64,000 nt of DNA from Lachnospiraceae bacterium. GTDB lineage: Bacteria > Bacillota > Clostridia > Lachnospirales > Lachnospiraceae. The position numbers and the translations under genes were made by a program. The notes beneath the pieces were generated by a model. That model saw nothing but the letters and a program-made list of their open reading frames with translations, was not told the origin of the DNA and ran no database searches. Position 1 is the first letter of the stretch. The number at the start of each line of letters is the position of its first letter. The DNA lies in contig CAJTFW010000004.1 in assembly GCA_910575445.1 (NCBI GenBank), positions 1-64,000 of the forward strand, written 5' to 3'. Positions 1 through 7,590 of the stretch are shown here, piece after piece.

Positions 1-187
1 CTGCTTCTGTATAATACTGGTCATTATGATTATGATTAGATGGTGTAAAAGTGCTTGGCTTGCCAGTTATTCCTGACCAAGCATGGCAAAAAAAAAAATT
101 GGCTATTATGGGTTCACATAAGTCGCTTCTTTTGGTATGATTAAACAAAGGAGGCGATAGATGTGAAAATGGAGTTTGTGGACAAAG
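1..187. repeat. Left copy of a direct repeat (partner 842-1028)
   Basis: Positions 1-87 are identical to 842-928, and 112-187 are identical to 953-1028. The two blocks are separated in both copies by exactly 24 bp that do not match: 88-111 holds a run of eleven A followed by ATTGGCTATTATGG, whereas 929-952 holds the putative recombination site. The repeat carries, on the minus strand, the start of a tail-fibre module and, on the plus strand, the ribosome site and first eight codons of the recombinase. It either records a tandem duplication made by recombination in the fibre locus or is an assembly product of a mixed, inverting population. Confidence 0.8.
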
Positions 188-549
188 GCGCAGTCAAATT
201 AGATTCGAGTGCTGGAAGTGCTATACAACCTGTATATTTTAATGATGGAAAGCCTGTTGCTTGCGAACATAAACTTGAAAACAAAGCAAGAAAACTAACT
301 ACCGGATGGGGAACATCATTGCAAATCCCAAAAAATGATGGAATTCATGGCTTTGTTATTGTCTCAAAAAATTTGGTCTATTTTGTATGGGTAGCAGGCA
401 ATCCGGGTAGTTTAAACGTAGAAAAAATTAATTTATATAAGTTAGGTAGTACGCCAGACTTAAATTTTTCTTATAATAATGCTACTAACATTTTAACCAT
501 TAGTGCCAGTGATGGTAATGCAAATACAATAACTTATATAGGTACTTGA
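163..549 (+). pseudogene. Silent tail-fibre C-terminal module fused to the recombinase start
   Basis: A 128-codon frame opens with GTG behind AAAGGAGG. Its first eight codons (MKMEFVDK) are identical to the start of the recombinase at 1004. From codon 9 it switches to fibre sequence: AVKLDSSAG, LQPVYF-like and GGKP-like stretches align with the end of the active fibre (around residues 500-530), followed by a different C-terminus. It therefore looks like an alternative fibre tip (module D) joined by recombination to a copy of the recombinase 5' end. The ribosome site would allow translation, but the product would lack any fibre shaft. I regard it as a stored or scrambled module. An assembly chimera cannot be excluded. 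Confidence 0.6.
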
Positions 550-871
550 CATCAATCATGTATCCATAACACCACTACCTTTAGAGTATATTTTATAGTT
601 GTTGCTTCGAGATTACGTAAAGCAACATATATATCATTACCCCACATAATATATTTTACAAGTGCTACTTCACCAAAATTTAGATTATTGTCAATTCCAA
701 TAATCCCTAAACTATGATATCCAGTTGGAGGAGTAGCTTTTAGATTTATGACAGGCCAACTTTTAGATGCAATATCGACAGTGGATTCAATCGTTGAAGT
801 TGCTAACATATTGGCTTTTCCAGCCAGTTTACTATTCATTTCTGCTTCTGTATAATACTGGTCATTATGAT

Positions 872-951
872 TATGATTAGATGGTGTAAAAGTGCTTGGC
901 TTGCCAGTTATTCCTGACCAAGCATGGCTATGCGAAGAAATATTCCCATTT
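872..951. repeat. Left arm of an 80-bp perfect inverted repeat
   Basis: The reverse complement of 872-951 is identical over all 80 bases to 2121-2200. The pair brackets the tyrosine recombinase gene (1004-1999). The arm covers the candidate crossover site and the first ~19 codons of fibre modules C and B. Identity stops abruptly at both ends, which fits copies kept identical by repeated exchange. Confidence 0.9.
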
Positions 952-958
952 AGTTCAC
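929..958 (-). other. Candidate recombination site 1 (module C)
   Basis: On the minus strand this 30-bp stretch reads GTGAACTAAATGGGAATATT followed by TCTTCGCATA. It matches the site inside the active fibre (3340-3369) with one mismatch. The core TGGGAATATTTCTTCGCATA is shared by all three full copies in the window. Each copy is read in the same frame (G-N-I-S-S-H), so exchange yields in-frame fibres. The exact crossover point is inferred. Confidence 0.65.
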
Positions 959-1003
959 ATAAGTCGCTTCTTTTGGTATGATTAAACAAAGGAGGCGATA
1001 GAT

Positions 1004-1999
1004 GTGAAAATGGAGTTTGTGGACAAAGTATTACAGAGAATGTCTGGAATCTTGGACCAAAACCAAATGCAGGAGTTGAAAACGGCGATGGTGATTAGTA
1101 TGGATGGAATGGAGGTACGAAAGGAACAAACCGACTTATCTACAGAAGTCATAGATAATTGGGAGTTTAGCAGAAAATTTTTACAGGGAATGGTAGTAGC
1201 AGGTAAAGCCAAGGGAACAGTAAAGCAATACCAAATGCATATACGAATATTGTTTGAAGATGTCAAGAAACCTGTGCTAGAGATGTCAGATGATGACTTG
1301 ATGCTCCATCTGGCGCGGCAAAAATACCAGCGGAATGTGAGCAATCGGTATTTAAACCTAAAACGAATAGTTTTTCGGTCGTTCTTTGGATGGATGCGGA
1401 AGAAAAAATATATTCGGGAAAATCCAGCAGAGCTTTTGGACCAGATTAAATATGACACGAAAATCAAGCAGCCATATTCAGATGAAGAACGGGAAAAAAT
1501 TCGCTGTAGCTGCCAAAGGGAAAGAGACTTGGCGCTAGTAGATGTTTTATACAGCACTGCAGCCAGAGTATCTGAGATAGTGGCACTGGATAGGTCAGAC
1601 CTTGATTTTGTTGAGAATGGTTGTGTGGTTCGTGGAAAAGGAGGGAAAGAGCGTCCGGTATACTTAAATGCTACGGCAGCATATCACTTGCAGATGTACT
1701 TACAAGGTCGTACAGACCAGAATCAGGCGCTCTTTGTTAGCTGTTGTAAACCTTATACACGATTGACCAAAACAGGAATAGAAGCTATTTTAAGGCGTCT
1801 TGGAGCACAGGCAGGAGTGGATAAAGTGCATCCACATAGATACCGCAGAACAGCACTTACTAATGCGGCTAACCGAGGGATGCCGCTGCAGGATGTGCAG
1901 ATATTAGCGGGTCATGCCAGCCCCAATACGACGATGATTTACTGTACAGTTGACACAAGCAAGGTCAAGGCAGAACACAAGATGTATTTAGCATCATAG
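1004..1999 (+). CDS. Tyrosine recombinase, probable fibre-module invertase
   Basis: This 331-residue protein has the two-domain layout of XerC/Rci-type integrases: an N-terminal SAM-like core-binding domain (about residues 45-130) and a C-terminal catalytic domain. The catalytic set is visible: Arg in TAARVSEIVAL, Lys in GKGGKERPVYL, His-x-x-Arg in HPHRYRR, His in AGHAS and the nucleophile Tyr in MIYCTVD. Start is GTG (1004), 7 bases after AAAGGAGG; the ATG two bases upstream is followed directly by TGA. The gene lies between silent fibre modules and is bracketed by 80-bp inverted repeats, so its likely job is shuffling fibre ends rather than prophage integration, for which a serine integrase exists at 43118. 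It is probably able to invert its own segment. Confidence 0.88.
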   Translation: MKMEFVDKVLQRMSGILDQNQMQELKTAMVISMDGMEVRKEQTDLSTEVIDNWEFSRKFLQGMVVAGKAKGTVKQYQMHIRILFEDVKKPVLEMSDDDLMLHLARQKYQRNVSNRYLNLKRIVFRSFFGWMRKKKYIRENPAELLDQIKYDTKIKQPYSDEEREKIRCSCQRERDLALVDVLYSTAARVSEIVALDRSDLDFVENGCVVRGKGGKERPVYLNATAAYHLQMYLQGRTDQNQALFVSCCKPYTRLTKTGIEAILRRLGAQAGVDKVHPHRYRRTALTNAANRGMPLQDVQILAGHASPNTTMIYCTVDTSKVKAEHKMYLAS

Positions 2000-2120
2000 A
2001 GATGACCTTATAGGAAATGTAAGCATCTGGCACATAAGGGTCAGGTGTTTTTTGCATGTAAATATTTTCTTTTGGACTTTTTTAAGGTGAGAATCATGAA
2101 AACAGAGAAAAGGGTAAAGA

Positions 2121-2200
2121 AAATGGGAATATTTCTTCGCATAGCCATGCTTGGTCAGGAATAACTGGCAAGCCAAGCACTTTTACACCATCTAATCATA
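2121..2200. repeat. Right arm of the 80-bp inverted repeat, with recombination site 2
   Basis: Identical to the reverse complement of 872-951. The site core lies at 2124-2143 in plus orientation, i.e. inverted relative to the sites at 929-958 and 3340-3369. Exchange with 3340-3369 would invert 2.1-3.4 kb and put module B on the active fibre. Exchange with 929-951 would invert the recombinase segment. Confidence 0.85.
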
Positions 2201-2697
2201 CTGATACTTTGCATAGTCATGTTTGGTCTGCAATTACTGGTAAACCAAATACATTTTTACCATCTACGCATAGTCATGATGATAGGTACTTCACTGAATC
2301 AGAAATGAATAATAAATTAGCTGGAAAATCGGATACTTCTCATAATCATAACAACCAATATTATGTGAAATCTGAGGTTGATACAAAATTAAATGGAAAA
2401 TCCAATACGAATCATAATCATGCATGGTCAGGTATAACCGGAAAACCAACTACTTTTATCCCATCATCTCATAATCATAATGACCTTTATTTCACCGAAG
2501 AAGAAATAAACAAAATGTTGCACCTGAGTGGCGGAAATATTTCTTTTGTGAATGATGCAGATGCATTTAAAGTTTTTATGCAAACTTCTGACGCCAAATT
2601 TGTATTATACTTCGAGTTAAACAAGCAAGAAAATGTTATTAAAATTAATCGGGTAATGAATGGAGTTTGGGGAACACCTAAAAAAATATATCCATAA
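2122..2697 (+). pseudogene. Silent alternative tail-fibre C-terminal module (module B)
   Basis: An open frame from 2086 runs through NGNISSHSHAWSGITGKPS, several HxH collar repeats (SHDDRYFTESEMNNKLAGK, NHNNQYYVKSEVD, NHNDLYFTEEE) and a unique tip ending at 2697. There is no ribosome site or usable ATG at its 5' end, so it is not translated as it stands. It lies tail-to-tail with the active fibre (stop to stop, 7 bp apart), the standard layout of an invertible fibre end. Its repeats are clearly similar to those of the active fibre, but its last ~60 residues are unrelated, so inversion would change the receptor-binding tip. Confidence 0.8.
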
Positions 2698-2704
2698 TTA
2701 TTTT

Positions 2705-4498
2705 TTAGACAACCAACCAAATCCATACTACCTTTTTTATAGTCATTGAAACTCTACCAGTTGTATTTTGTATCCATCCATTAGGAGTGCAAAGTAAAAC
2801 ATCACCATCACAATATCCGCCAAGTCGTATGGCAAAACCATTATTATTAGGTACATTCCCTTCATAATCAAGTGTGCCTTCCTTGATTGTAAAAGTTCTG
2901 TTTATAGCAACTTCAGTAGTTGTAATAGTTGGTATTTTTCGTGTACAAGCGGTAGGCTTTCCACCGTTAAAATACACTGGCTGTAGTGCATTTCCAGCAC
3001 TGGAGTCTAACTTAACTGCGCTAGTTGCAGAGCCTCCAGCGGATGAACTTCCAGCGTATTTATGGCTATGAGAAGTATCCGATTTTCCAGCTAGTTTATT
3101 ATTCATTTCTGTTTCTGTGTAATATTTGTCATCATGACTATGTGTAGATGGAGCAAAAGTAGTTGGTTTACCAGTAATCACAGACCAAGCATGACTATGC
3201 GAAGTATTAGACTTCCCATTCAGTTTCGTATCTATCTCAGACTTTATATAGTATTGGCTATTATGGTTGTGGGAAGTATCTGACTTTCCAGCCAACTTTG
3301 TATTAATCTCCGATTCAGTGAAATACCTTCCATCATGGTTATGCGAAGAAATATTCCCACTTAGTTCACTGTCCTTTTGCTTCAGTGCTGCAATCTCGCG
3401 GTCATATGGAATCAAGTCCACTTTTTGTGTCTCTAGCTTTTGTTTCTGTTTTCCATCCCACCAGTAATCAGGTACATCTGTTGCGGTAATGTAGAAGTTA
3501 TCACCAATATTTAACTTTGCAATGTTCTCTGGAACTTCCAGCCAAGTATCCAGTGCTGTTACAGTAGCAAAAACACGTGCTTGATTCTTCCCAAGAGCAA
3601 TATTTAAGGCCCTTTTAGCAAGTGCAAGAAGCCCTTTTAAAGCTGCTTTTATGTACTGATATAAAACTTTTGTTGATTTTCCTGAAACAATCTGGTCTAT
3701 TGCTTCTTCAGTCTCTGGAATTTCCTGTTCATTAGATGAATAGTCTTCAAATTCTACCTGTTCATACAATCTTTTGTTTTCTTCAGTTTTTTCTTGCAAC
3801 ACCAACAACTCATTTGACATAGTAACTGCTTGTACTACATTTCTGTCCCACTCACCTGCTGCCTTCGTATCAATAAACTTATATAATGTGTTTTCATAGA
3901 TTGTATAATCACCTCTAACATAGTCTTTTTCTTTTGAAAACGCATCACTAATACTATTTTCAAATACTCCTACATTTTCCTCCATTATAGTCACTTTATT
4001 TTCAAGTGCTATTAAATCATCATATAAAGCAAATGTTTTCTCATCTGATACAATAGATACAATAGATGCATTTGATACTGTCACATAATACTCTTGTGTA
4101 ATCTCTGTTGGATTCAAGCCATTATATGGTGGCAAAAAATCAGCCTCTATAGCCAAGTCCATCGAGTAAAGAATTCCCTCTCCATCGCTTCCTTTTTCTC
4201 TTGCATAGATTCCAACTTCTGTAATCCTATATCCTTCTTCTAAGTCCTTATTAGTAATCACACTTTTTAACAAAACAGATTTTTCTGAAGCTATTTCTAT
4301 AGCATTAAAAGGAAACTCTTGTCTTTGGTCCTTTAAACTAGTTCTCTGTTCTATTACATTTCTTTTTCTTTCTTCTCCTGAATATTCTCCAGCTCCGGCA
4401 ACCATCTTTACAAACTCAATGTTCCCAATGCCAATCATATCTCGCATAAGCATGTTTTTTCCATCATTTGTAATAACTGCTGACTCAAAATATGCCAT
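2705..4498 (-). CDS. Phage tail fibre (constant N-terminus plus exchangeable tip)
   Basis: This 597-residue protein is the last gene of the tail operon. Residues 1-150 match the N-terminal domain of P2-like tail-collar fibres (DUF3751 type), which docks on the baseplate; the start FESAVITNDGKNMLMRDM is typical. A coiled, charged shaft follows. From about residue 378 the protein is built of collar repeats with paired histidines (SHNHDGRYFTESEI, SHSHAWSVITGKPTTF, SHSHDDKYYTETEM), a pattern linked to metal-bound trimeric needles. The candidate crossover site (3340-3369) sits exactly at the junction into these repeats. ATG is 1 base after the stop of the gpI gene. Everything after the site is probably replaceable by modules B, C and others. 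Confidence 0.88.
   Translation of the reverse strand: MAYFESAVITNDGKNMLMRDMIGIGNIEFVKMVAGAGEYSGEERKRNVIEQRTSLKDQRQEFPFNAIEIASEKSVLLKSVITNKDLEEGYRITEVGIYAREKGSDGEGILYSMDLAIEADFLPPYNGLNPTEITQEYYVTVSNASIVSIVSDEKTFALYDDLIALENKVTIMEENVGVFENSISDAFSKEKDYVRGDYTIYENTLYKFIDTKAAGEWDRNVVQAVTMSNELLVLQEKTEENKRLYEQVEFEDYSSNEQEIPETEEAIDQIVSGKSTKVLYQYIKAALKGLLALAKRALNIALGKNQARVFATVTALDTWLEVPENIAKLNIGDNFYITATDVPDYWWDGKQKQKLETQKVDLIPYDREIAALKQKDSELSGNISSHNHDGRYFTESEINTKLAGKSDTSHNHNSQYYIKSEIDTKLNGKSNTSHSHAWSVITGKPTTFAPSTHSHDDKYYTETEMNNKLAGKSDTSHSHKYAGSSSAGGSATSAVKLDSSAGNALQPVYFNGGKPTACTRKIPTITTTEVAINRTFTIKEGTLDYEGNVPNNNGFAIRLGGYCDGDVLLCTPNGWIQNTTGRVSMTIKKVVWIWLVV
3340..3369 (-). other. Candidate recombination site 3 (in the active fibre)
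   Basis: Minus-strand reading encodes ELSGNISSH. It shares 29 of 30 bases with site 1 and the 20-bp core TGGGAATATTTCTTCGCATA with site 2. It marks the border between the constant fibre N-terminus and the variable part. Confidence 0.65.
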
Positions 4499-4499
4499 C

Positions 4500-5237
4500 T
4501 TATTGTTCCTCCTCTTTAATCATATTTCTATTAGTAGCCTTTGTTCCTACAGCTCCTATGAAAGTTTGTTCTATAATTGATATAGCTTTAAAAGTGTCTT
4601 TTATAGTAAGCTTGTTTATTGATTTCGTGCTTGCTGCATAGTTTAAAACTTGTCCAATGATTATTGTATCTTCAAAGCTATCCTCTATTGTTTGTTTTTT
4701 ACTACTCCAATTAACAGCACCACCTTCATAGATACCTAAAAACAGCTGTCGAAAAACTTCAACAGCTTCCAAATGAGAACGTGTATTTTTTACTTTTTGG
4801 ATAATTCTTATAAAATTATCCATATTATTTTCTGTCAAAGGTATTTCTGACTTAATCCGAAAGCAATATGGTTTTCCTCCATACTCCCACCACTCTTTGA
4901 CTTCCCCATCTTTGCCAAATACTGCTTTCACAAGCTCCTCAACCGCTGCTGGTGTGCCCGCAGTCATATACCAAACTAGTGTATTTTTTACAATCTTTCT
5001 TTTAGTGTCTAGGTCCATATTAGTTTGGTAATATTGTGTACGAAGTTCTGCTGCCAACAGGTCTACAATTTCCTCTGGCTGTTCATCAAATTTAGTATAT
5101 AAATATAAACGCTGATTATATCTATATAAAAGCCTAGTTCCTTGTTGCAATGCATAACTTAATGCTTGTACCTCTGGCTCTTTATTTATATGAAAAGGCA
5201 TGATATCTGTTAGTTGCCCGTCATAGTAACTAATCAT
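4500..5237 (-). CDS. Baseplate protein gpI-like (tail protein I)
   Basis: This ~245-residue protein occupies the gpI position between baseplate J and the fibre. In P2-like tails gpI links the baseplate wedge to the fibre. The N-terminal part (LPFHINKEPEVQALSYAL-like, then MTAGTPAAVEELVKAVFG) carries the pattern seen in phage tail protein I families. I chose ATG 5237 because GGAGG lies 8 bases upstream; an in-frame ATG at 5252 overlaps the previous gene more. It overlaps the gpJ gene end by 8 bp, suggesting translational coupling. Confidence 0.8.
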   Translation of the reverse strand: MISYYDGQLTDIMPFHINKEPEVQALSYALQQGTRLLYRYNQRLYLYTKFDEQPEEIVDLLAAELRTQYYQTNMDLDTKRKIVKNTLVWYMTAGTPAAVEELVKAVFGKDGEVKEWWEYGGKPYCFRIKSEIPLTENNMDNFIRIIQKVKNTRSHLEAVEVFRQLFLGIYEGGAVNWSSKKQTIEDSFEDTIIIGQVLNYAASTKSINKLTIKDTFKAISIIEQTFIGAVGTKATNRNMIKEEEQ

Positions 5238-6393
5238 CCTCAAGTCCTCCATACTTCACATCAATTTCAATACATTGTGCCTTTGAAGTCTCTCCAATCA
5301 CACAATAGATGGGTGTATCAATCTGAACGCGCTTGGCCCCTGCATCCATAATTCCTTCTATCAATTTATTTGGATTAATGTCCCTACCAATTTTAGTTTC
5401 TTGCCATAATTTATAGTTATTTATGGCTATCTCCACTTGAGCTTGGATAGCAGAGACCATATTGCGGTCACTATTGTTGATATAATAGAGCAATTTGATG
5501 CTGTATTCCTCCACCATTGGTTTGTCAACCTGTACATAATCAGTTAGTGGACGTTTACTTCTCTGATTTACATATTCTTGTGTTGTAGCAATAATAGTAT
5601 CATTGGGTATTGTTCCATCACTCATAATAAACCTAATATCCACAACTCCAGGAGTAGGACTTGTTATCTTAACATCACCTATTTCTGGATTACTGGCTTT
5701 TACCCAATACTCATATGCATCATCAGGTCCGGCTGTTGAGAAACTAGATGGAGCTAGAAAAACTCTCTCGGCCATTGTCTGGTCATCTTCTTGCTCTGTT
5801 CCTCCTGTACTTGGTTCTATATTTCTTACATTTGCAATAAATCCTATAGGTTCCACAAGTGTACTAAGTTCTCCTATCATATAGTCATTACCAATAGTCC
5901 CTGCCTCCGTACACTCTGCCATAACAATAATCTCTGTTTCTCCAATGGGTATCTCTGCATATTCTATCGTGGCAAAGTAAATTTCATATGCAGCTGTCAC
6001 TCGTGTTCCTGCGGGTATACTGGTAACAGCTTCTCTTGGTCCTGACAACGTAAATTTAATAGGCACTCTAGCATATTTGGCTGGATTTCTTGTAACCTTT
6101 TTCATTGCTGCCATGTGCTCCAAATAATCATCATATGCATATTTCAAGAAATTCATTTTTCCGGCTTTATCTATATTTTGTAATCCTTGATAAATAATCT
6201 GTGCGCATCCTAATAATATAATCCGATTAGGGTCAGACTTTGAGAGTTGTATATGTTTTCCGGTAATCTCTGTATACTTATCCATAAAATAATTCAAAAG
6301 CTGACTTTGTATATCCTGTAGTGTAAGTCCATCAATAAAACTTATATCTGGTAACTTATCTATTGTATCCAAGACTTTTGACAAAGCACTCAC
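5230..6393 (-). CDS. Baseplate assembly protein J-like
   Basis: A 387-residue protein of the baseplate_J family, which forms the wedge around the tail spike in contractile phages. Typical features are the central GTRVTAAYEIYF-like beta region, the VRNIEPSTGGTEQEDDQTMAERV segment near residue 200 and the late VDIRFIMSDG stretch. Its start overlaps the upstream W/gp25 gene by 4 bp (ATGA type), so the baseplate genes W-J-I are translationally coupled. Confidence 0.9.
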   Translation of the reverse strand: MSALSKVLDTIDKLPDISFIDGLTLQDIQSQLLNYFMDKYTEITGKHIQLSKSDPNRIILLGCAQIIYQGLQNIDKAGKMNFLKYAYDDYLEHMAAMKKVTRNPAKYARVPIKFTLSGPREAVTSIPAGTRVTAAYEIYFATIEYAEIPIGETEIIVMAECTEAGTIGNDYMIGELSTLVEPIGFIANVRNIEPSTGGTEQEDDQTMAERVFLAPSSFSTAGPDDAYEYWVKASNPEIGDVKITSPTPGVVDIRFIMSDGTIPNDTIIATTQEYVNQRSKRPLTDYVQVDKPMVEEYSIKLLYYINNSDRNMVSAIQAQVEIAINNYKLWQETKIGRDINPNKLIEGIMDAGAKRVQIDTPIYCVIGETSKAQCIEIDVKYGGLEDD

Positions 6394-6719
6394 CTCCTAT
6401 CCAGAACACTCATATCTCTTATTCCTATGGTAATCTCAGGAACCAAATCCCCATCTTCTGATTGTGTATATTGGATGTCTAGTATCTCCACCCTACTCTC
6501 ATAAAGTTCTGTTTTTTCAATCACTTCCAAAGCAAATAGATTAATAGCTACATTCATAGGAGCATCTTGAAAGCTTGGATTTAGCCCAAAAAGACGGTCT
6601 CCTGGACAACTCCCTTCAACCGTCTCATACAACAATGACAAATTTCTTTGTATTTCTTCTTGAACTGTTTGACTTAAATAGTCAAAACCTATTAGCGCTA
6701 CTTGTGGATTTCCAATCAC
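6390..6719 (-). CDS. Baseplate wedge protein W (gp25-like)
   Basis: A 109-residue protein of the GPW/gp25 family, structurally a lysozyme-like fold without activity that joins the baseplate wedge to the sheath. The family pattern of a C-terminal segment with an acidic beta strand and EITIGIRDMS is present. It lies directly before gpJ, as in P2. Confidence 0.78.
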   Translation of the reverse strand: MIGNPQVALIGFDYLSQTVQEEIQRNLSLLYETVEGSCPGDRLFGLNPSFQDAPMNVAINLFALEVIEKTELYESRVEILDIQYTQSEDGDLVPEITIGIRDMSVLDRR

Positions 6720-6733
6720 ATGTTCTCCTCCTA

Positions 6734-7129
6734 CTATACATATTCTTCCAAAGTAAGGTCACACACAATTTTCGCCACTTCCCCATGATTTAGTATGCGC
6801 TCCCAATCCTCACTTATCTCAGTTATGACATATTTTCCAGAACCAACTTTTTTGCTTCCAATCACTACAGTCTGTGGGATACCTTCCAAGATTAGCCGTT
6901 CTATATTTTCAATAGTCTTCCGTGGTTTTACTCCATGTTCCGCATTAAGAATAATCGTAAAAGTAAGTGTTGATATATCTGCTCCCAAAAATTGCTTTTG
7001 GGGCTTTTCCCCGACTCTTGGATGCTCTGCCCATCTTCCCTTCACTGTTCTTTTAAACTTTTGAAAAGTTAGGATTCTACTGTCACTGGTTTCAAAAACT
7101 ACAGTTCTTCCAACATGTCCAATCGCCAT
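6734..7129 (-). CDS. Tail protein gpU-like
   Basis: A 131-residue protein matching the P2 gpU family. The hallmarks are the N-terminal GxTVVFETSDxRILTFQKF-like strand, the WAEHPRVGEKPQ segment and the C-terminal WERILNHGEVAKIVCDLTL. gpU is thought to act in tail completion; in P2 it lies elsewhere in the tail operon, while here it sits between spike V and W. Some homologous Firmicutes prophages share this position. Confidence 0.72.
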   Translation of the reverse strand: MAIGHVGRTVVFETSDSRILTFQKFKRTVKGRWAEHPRVGEKPQKQFLGADISTLTFTIILNAEHGVKPRKTIENIERLILEGIPQTVVIGSKKVGSGKYVITEISEDWERILNHGEVAKIVCDLTLEEYV

Positions 7130-7142
7130 CTATTACATCCCC

Positions 7143-7580
7143 TTATATTTTCTTCTCTACTGCTTCTAAGCGTTTTTTCAAAACATCTAATTCTTTTAGA
7201 ATAGTAGATATTTCAAAATCTTGAAATTCCTCCTCTCCACTAAGAGAAGCTATTCGCACTTGCTCTGCTGCAATTAACAGCGTCTCACCATCATAATCAA
7301 GATAAGCACCACCACCAAAGTCTTTGTGATAAACGCCTGGATTTCCAGCTGGATTATTTTCATTCCAATAAGTACCTAGAACAATCCCCATTCCATTACC
7401 ATTGCTAAGATGCACTACTAAGACTTTCGCCTCAATCTGTGGTGGCTTATATTCATCATTAAACGTAGCATATGGCAGTTGTTCTGTTGTTTCCCCGTCT
7501 CTATCTTGATAGACAACACTTACCATTCCCGTTTCTGTATCTACACTGCTAATTGTACCAATTCTGATACCACCATCCAT
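7143..7580 (-). CDS. Baseplate spike protein V-like
   Basis: 145 residues. The N-terminal OB-fold of phage baseplate assembly protein V (IGTISSVDTETGMVSVVY, later VLVVHLSNGNGMGIVLGTYW) forms the base of the membrane-piercing spike. The C-terminal ~30 residues are a predicted coiled coil (ISTILKELDVLKKRLEAVEKK) in place of the long beta-helix tip of P2 gpV, so this is a short version. It follows hub protein D, as expected. Confidence 0.8.
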   Translation of the reverse strand: MDGGIRIGTISSVDTETGMVSVVYQDRDGETTEQLPYATFNDEYKPPQIEAKVLVVHLSNGNGMGIVLGTYWNENNPAGNPGVYHKDFGGGAYLDYDGETLLIAAEQVRIASLSGEEEFQDFEISTILKELDVLKKRLEAVEKKI

Positions 7581-7590
7581 AGCTATCCCC

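Larger units (their letters stand above)
552..958 (-). pseudogene. Silent alternative tail-fibre C-terminal module (module C)
   Basis: On the minus strand a frame runs from the shared site at 958-929 to a stop at 552. It encodes ELNGNISSHSHAW followed by collar-type repeats (TGKPSTFTPS, HNHND, QYYTEAEMNSKLAGK) and a unique ~85-residue tip. The first part matches the repeat region of the active fibre at 2705-4498; the tip does not. No promoter, ribosome site or good start codon precedes it: the frame simply continues backwards through the antisense of the recombinase leader. Recombination at the shared site would join it in frame to the fibre N-terminus. It lies in the same orientation as the active fibre, so it needs an intermediate inversion or a deletion to be expressed. 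Confidence 0.75.

Noticed and set aside
982-1557. 191-codon open frame antisense to the recombinase
   Set aside because: It is the shadow of the recombinase gene, has no ribosome site and no recognisable domain.
1-4498. Diversity-generating retroelement at the tail fibre
   Set aside because: No reverse transcriptase and no A-biased variable/template repeat; the repeats are whole modules with a recombinase site, so a shufflon fits better.
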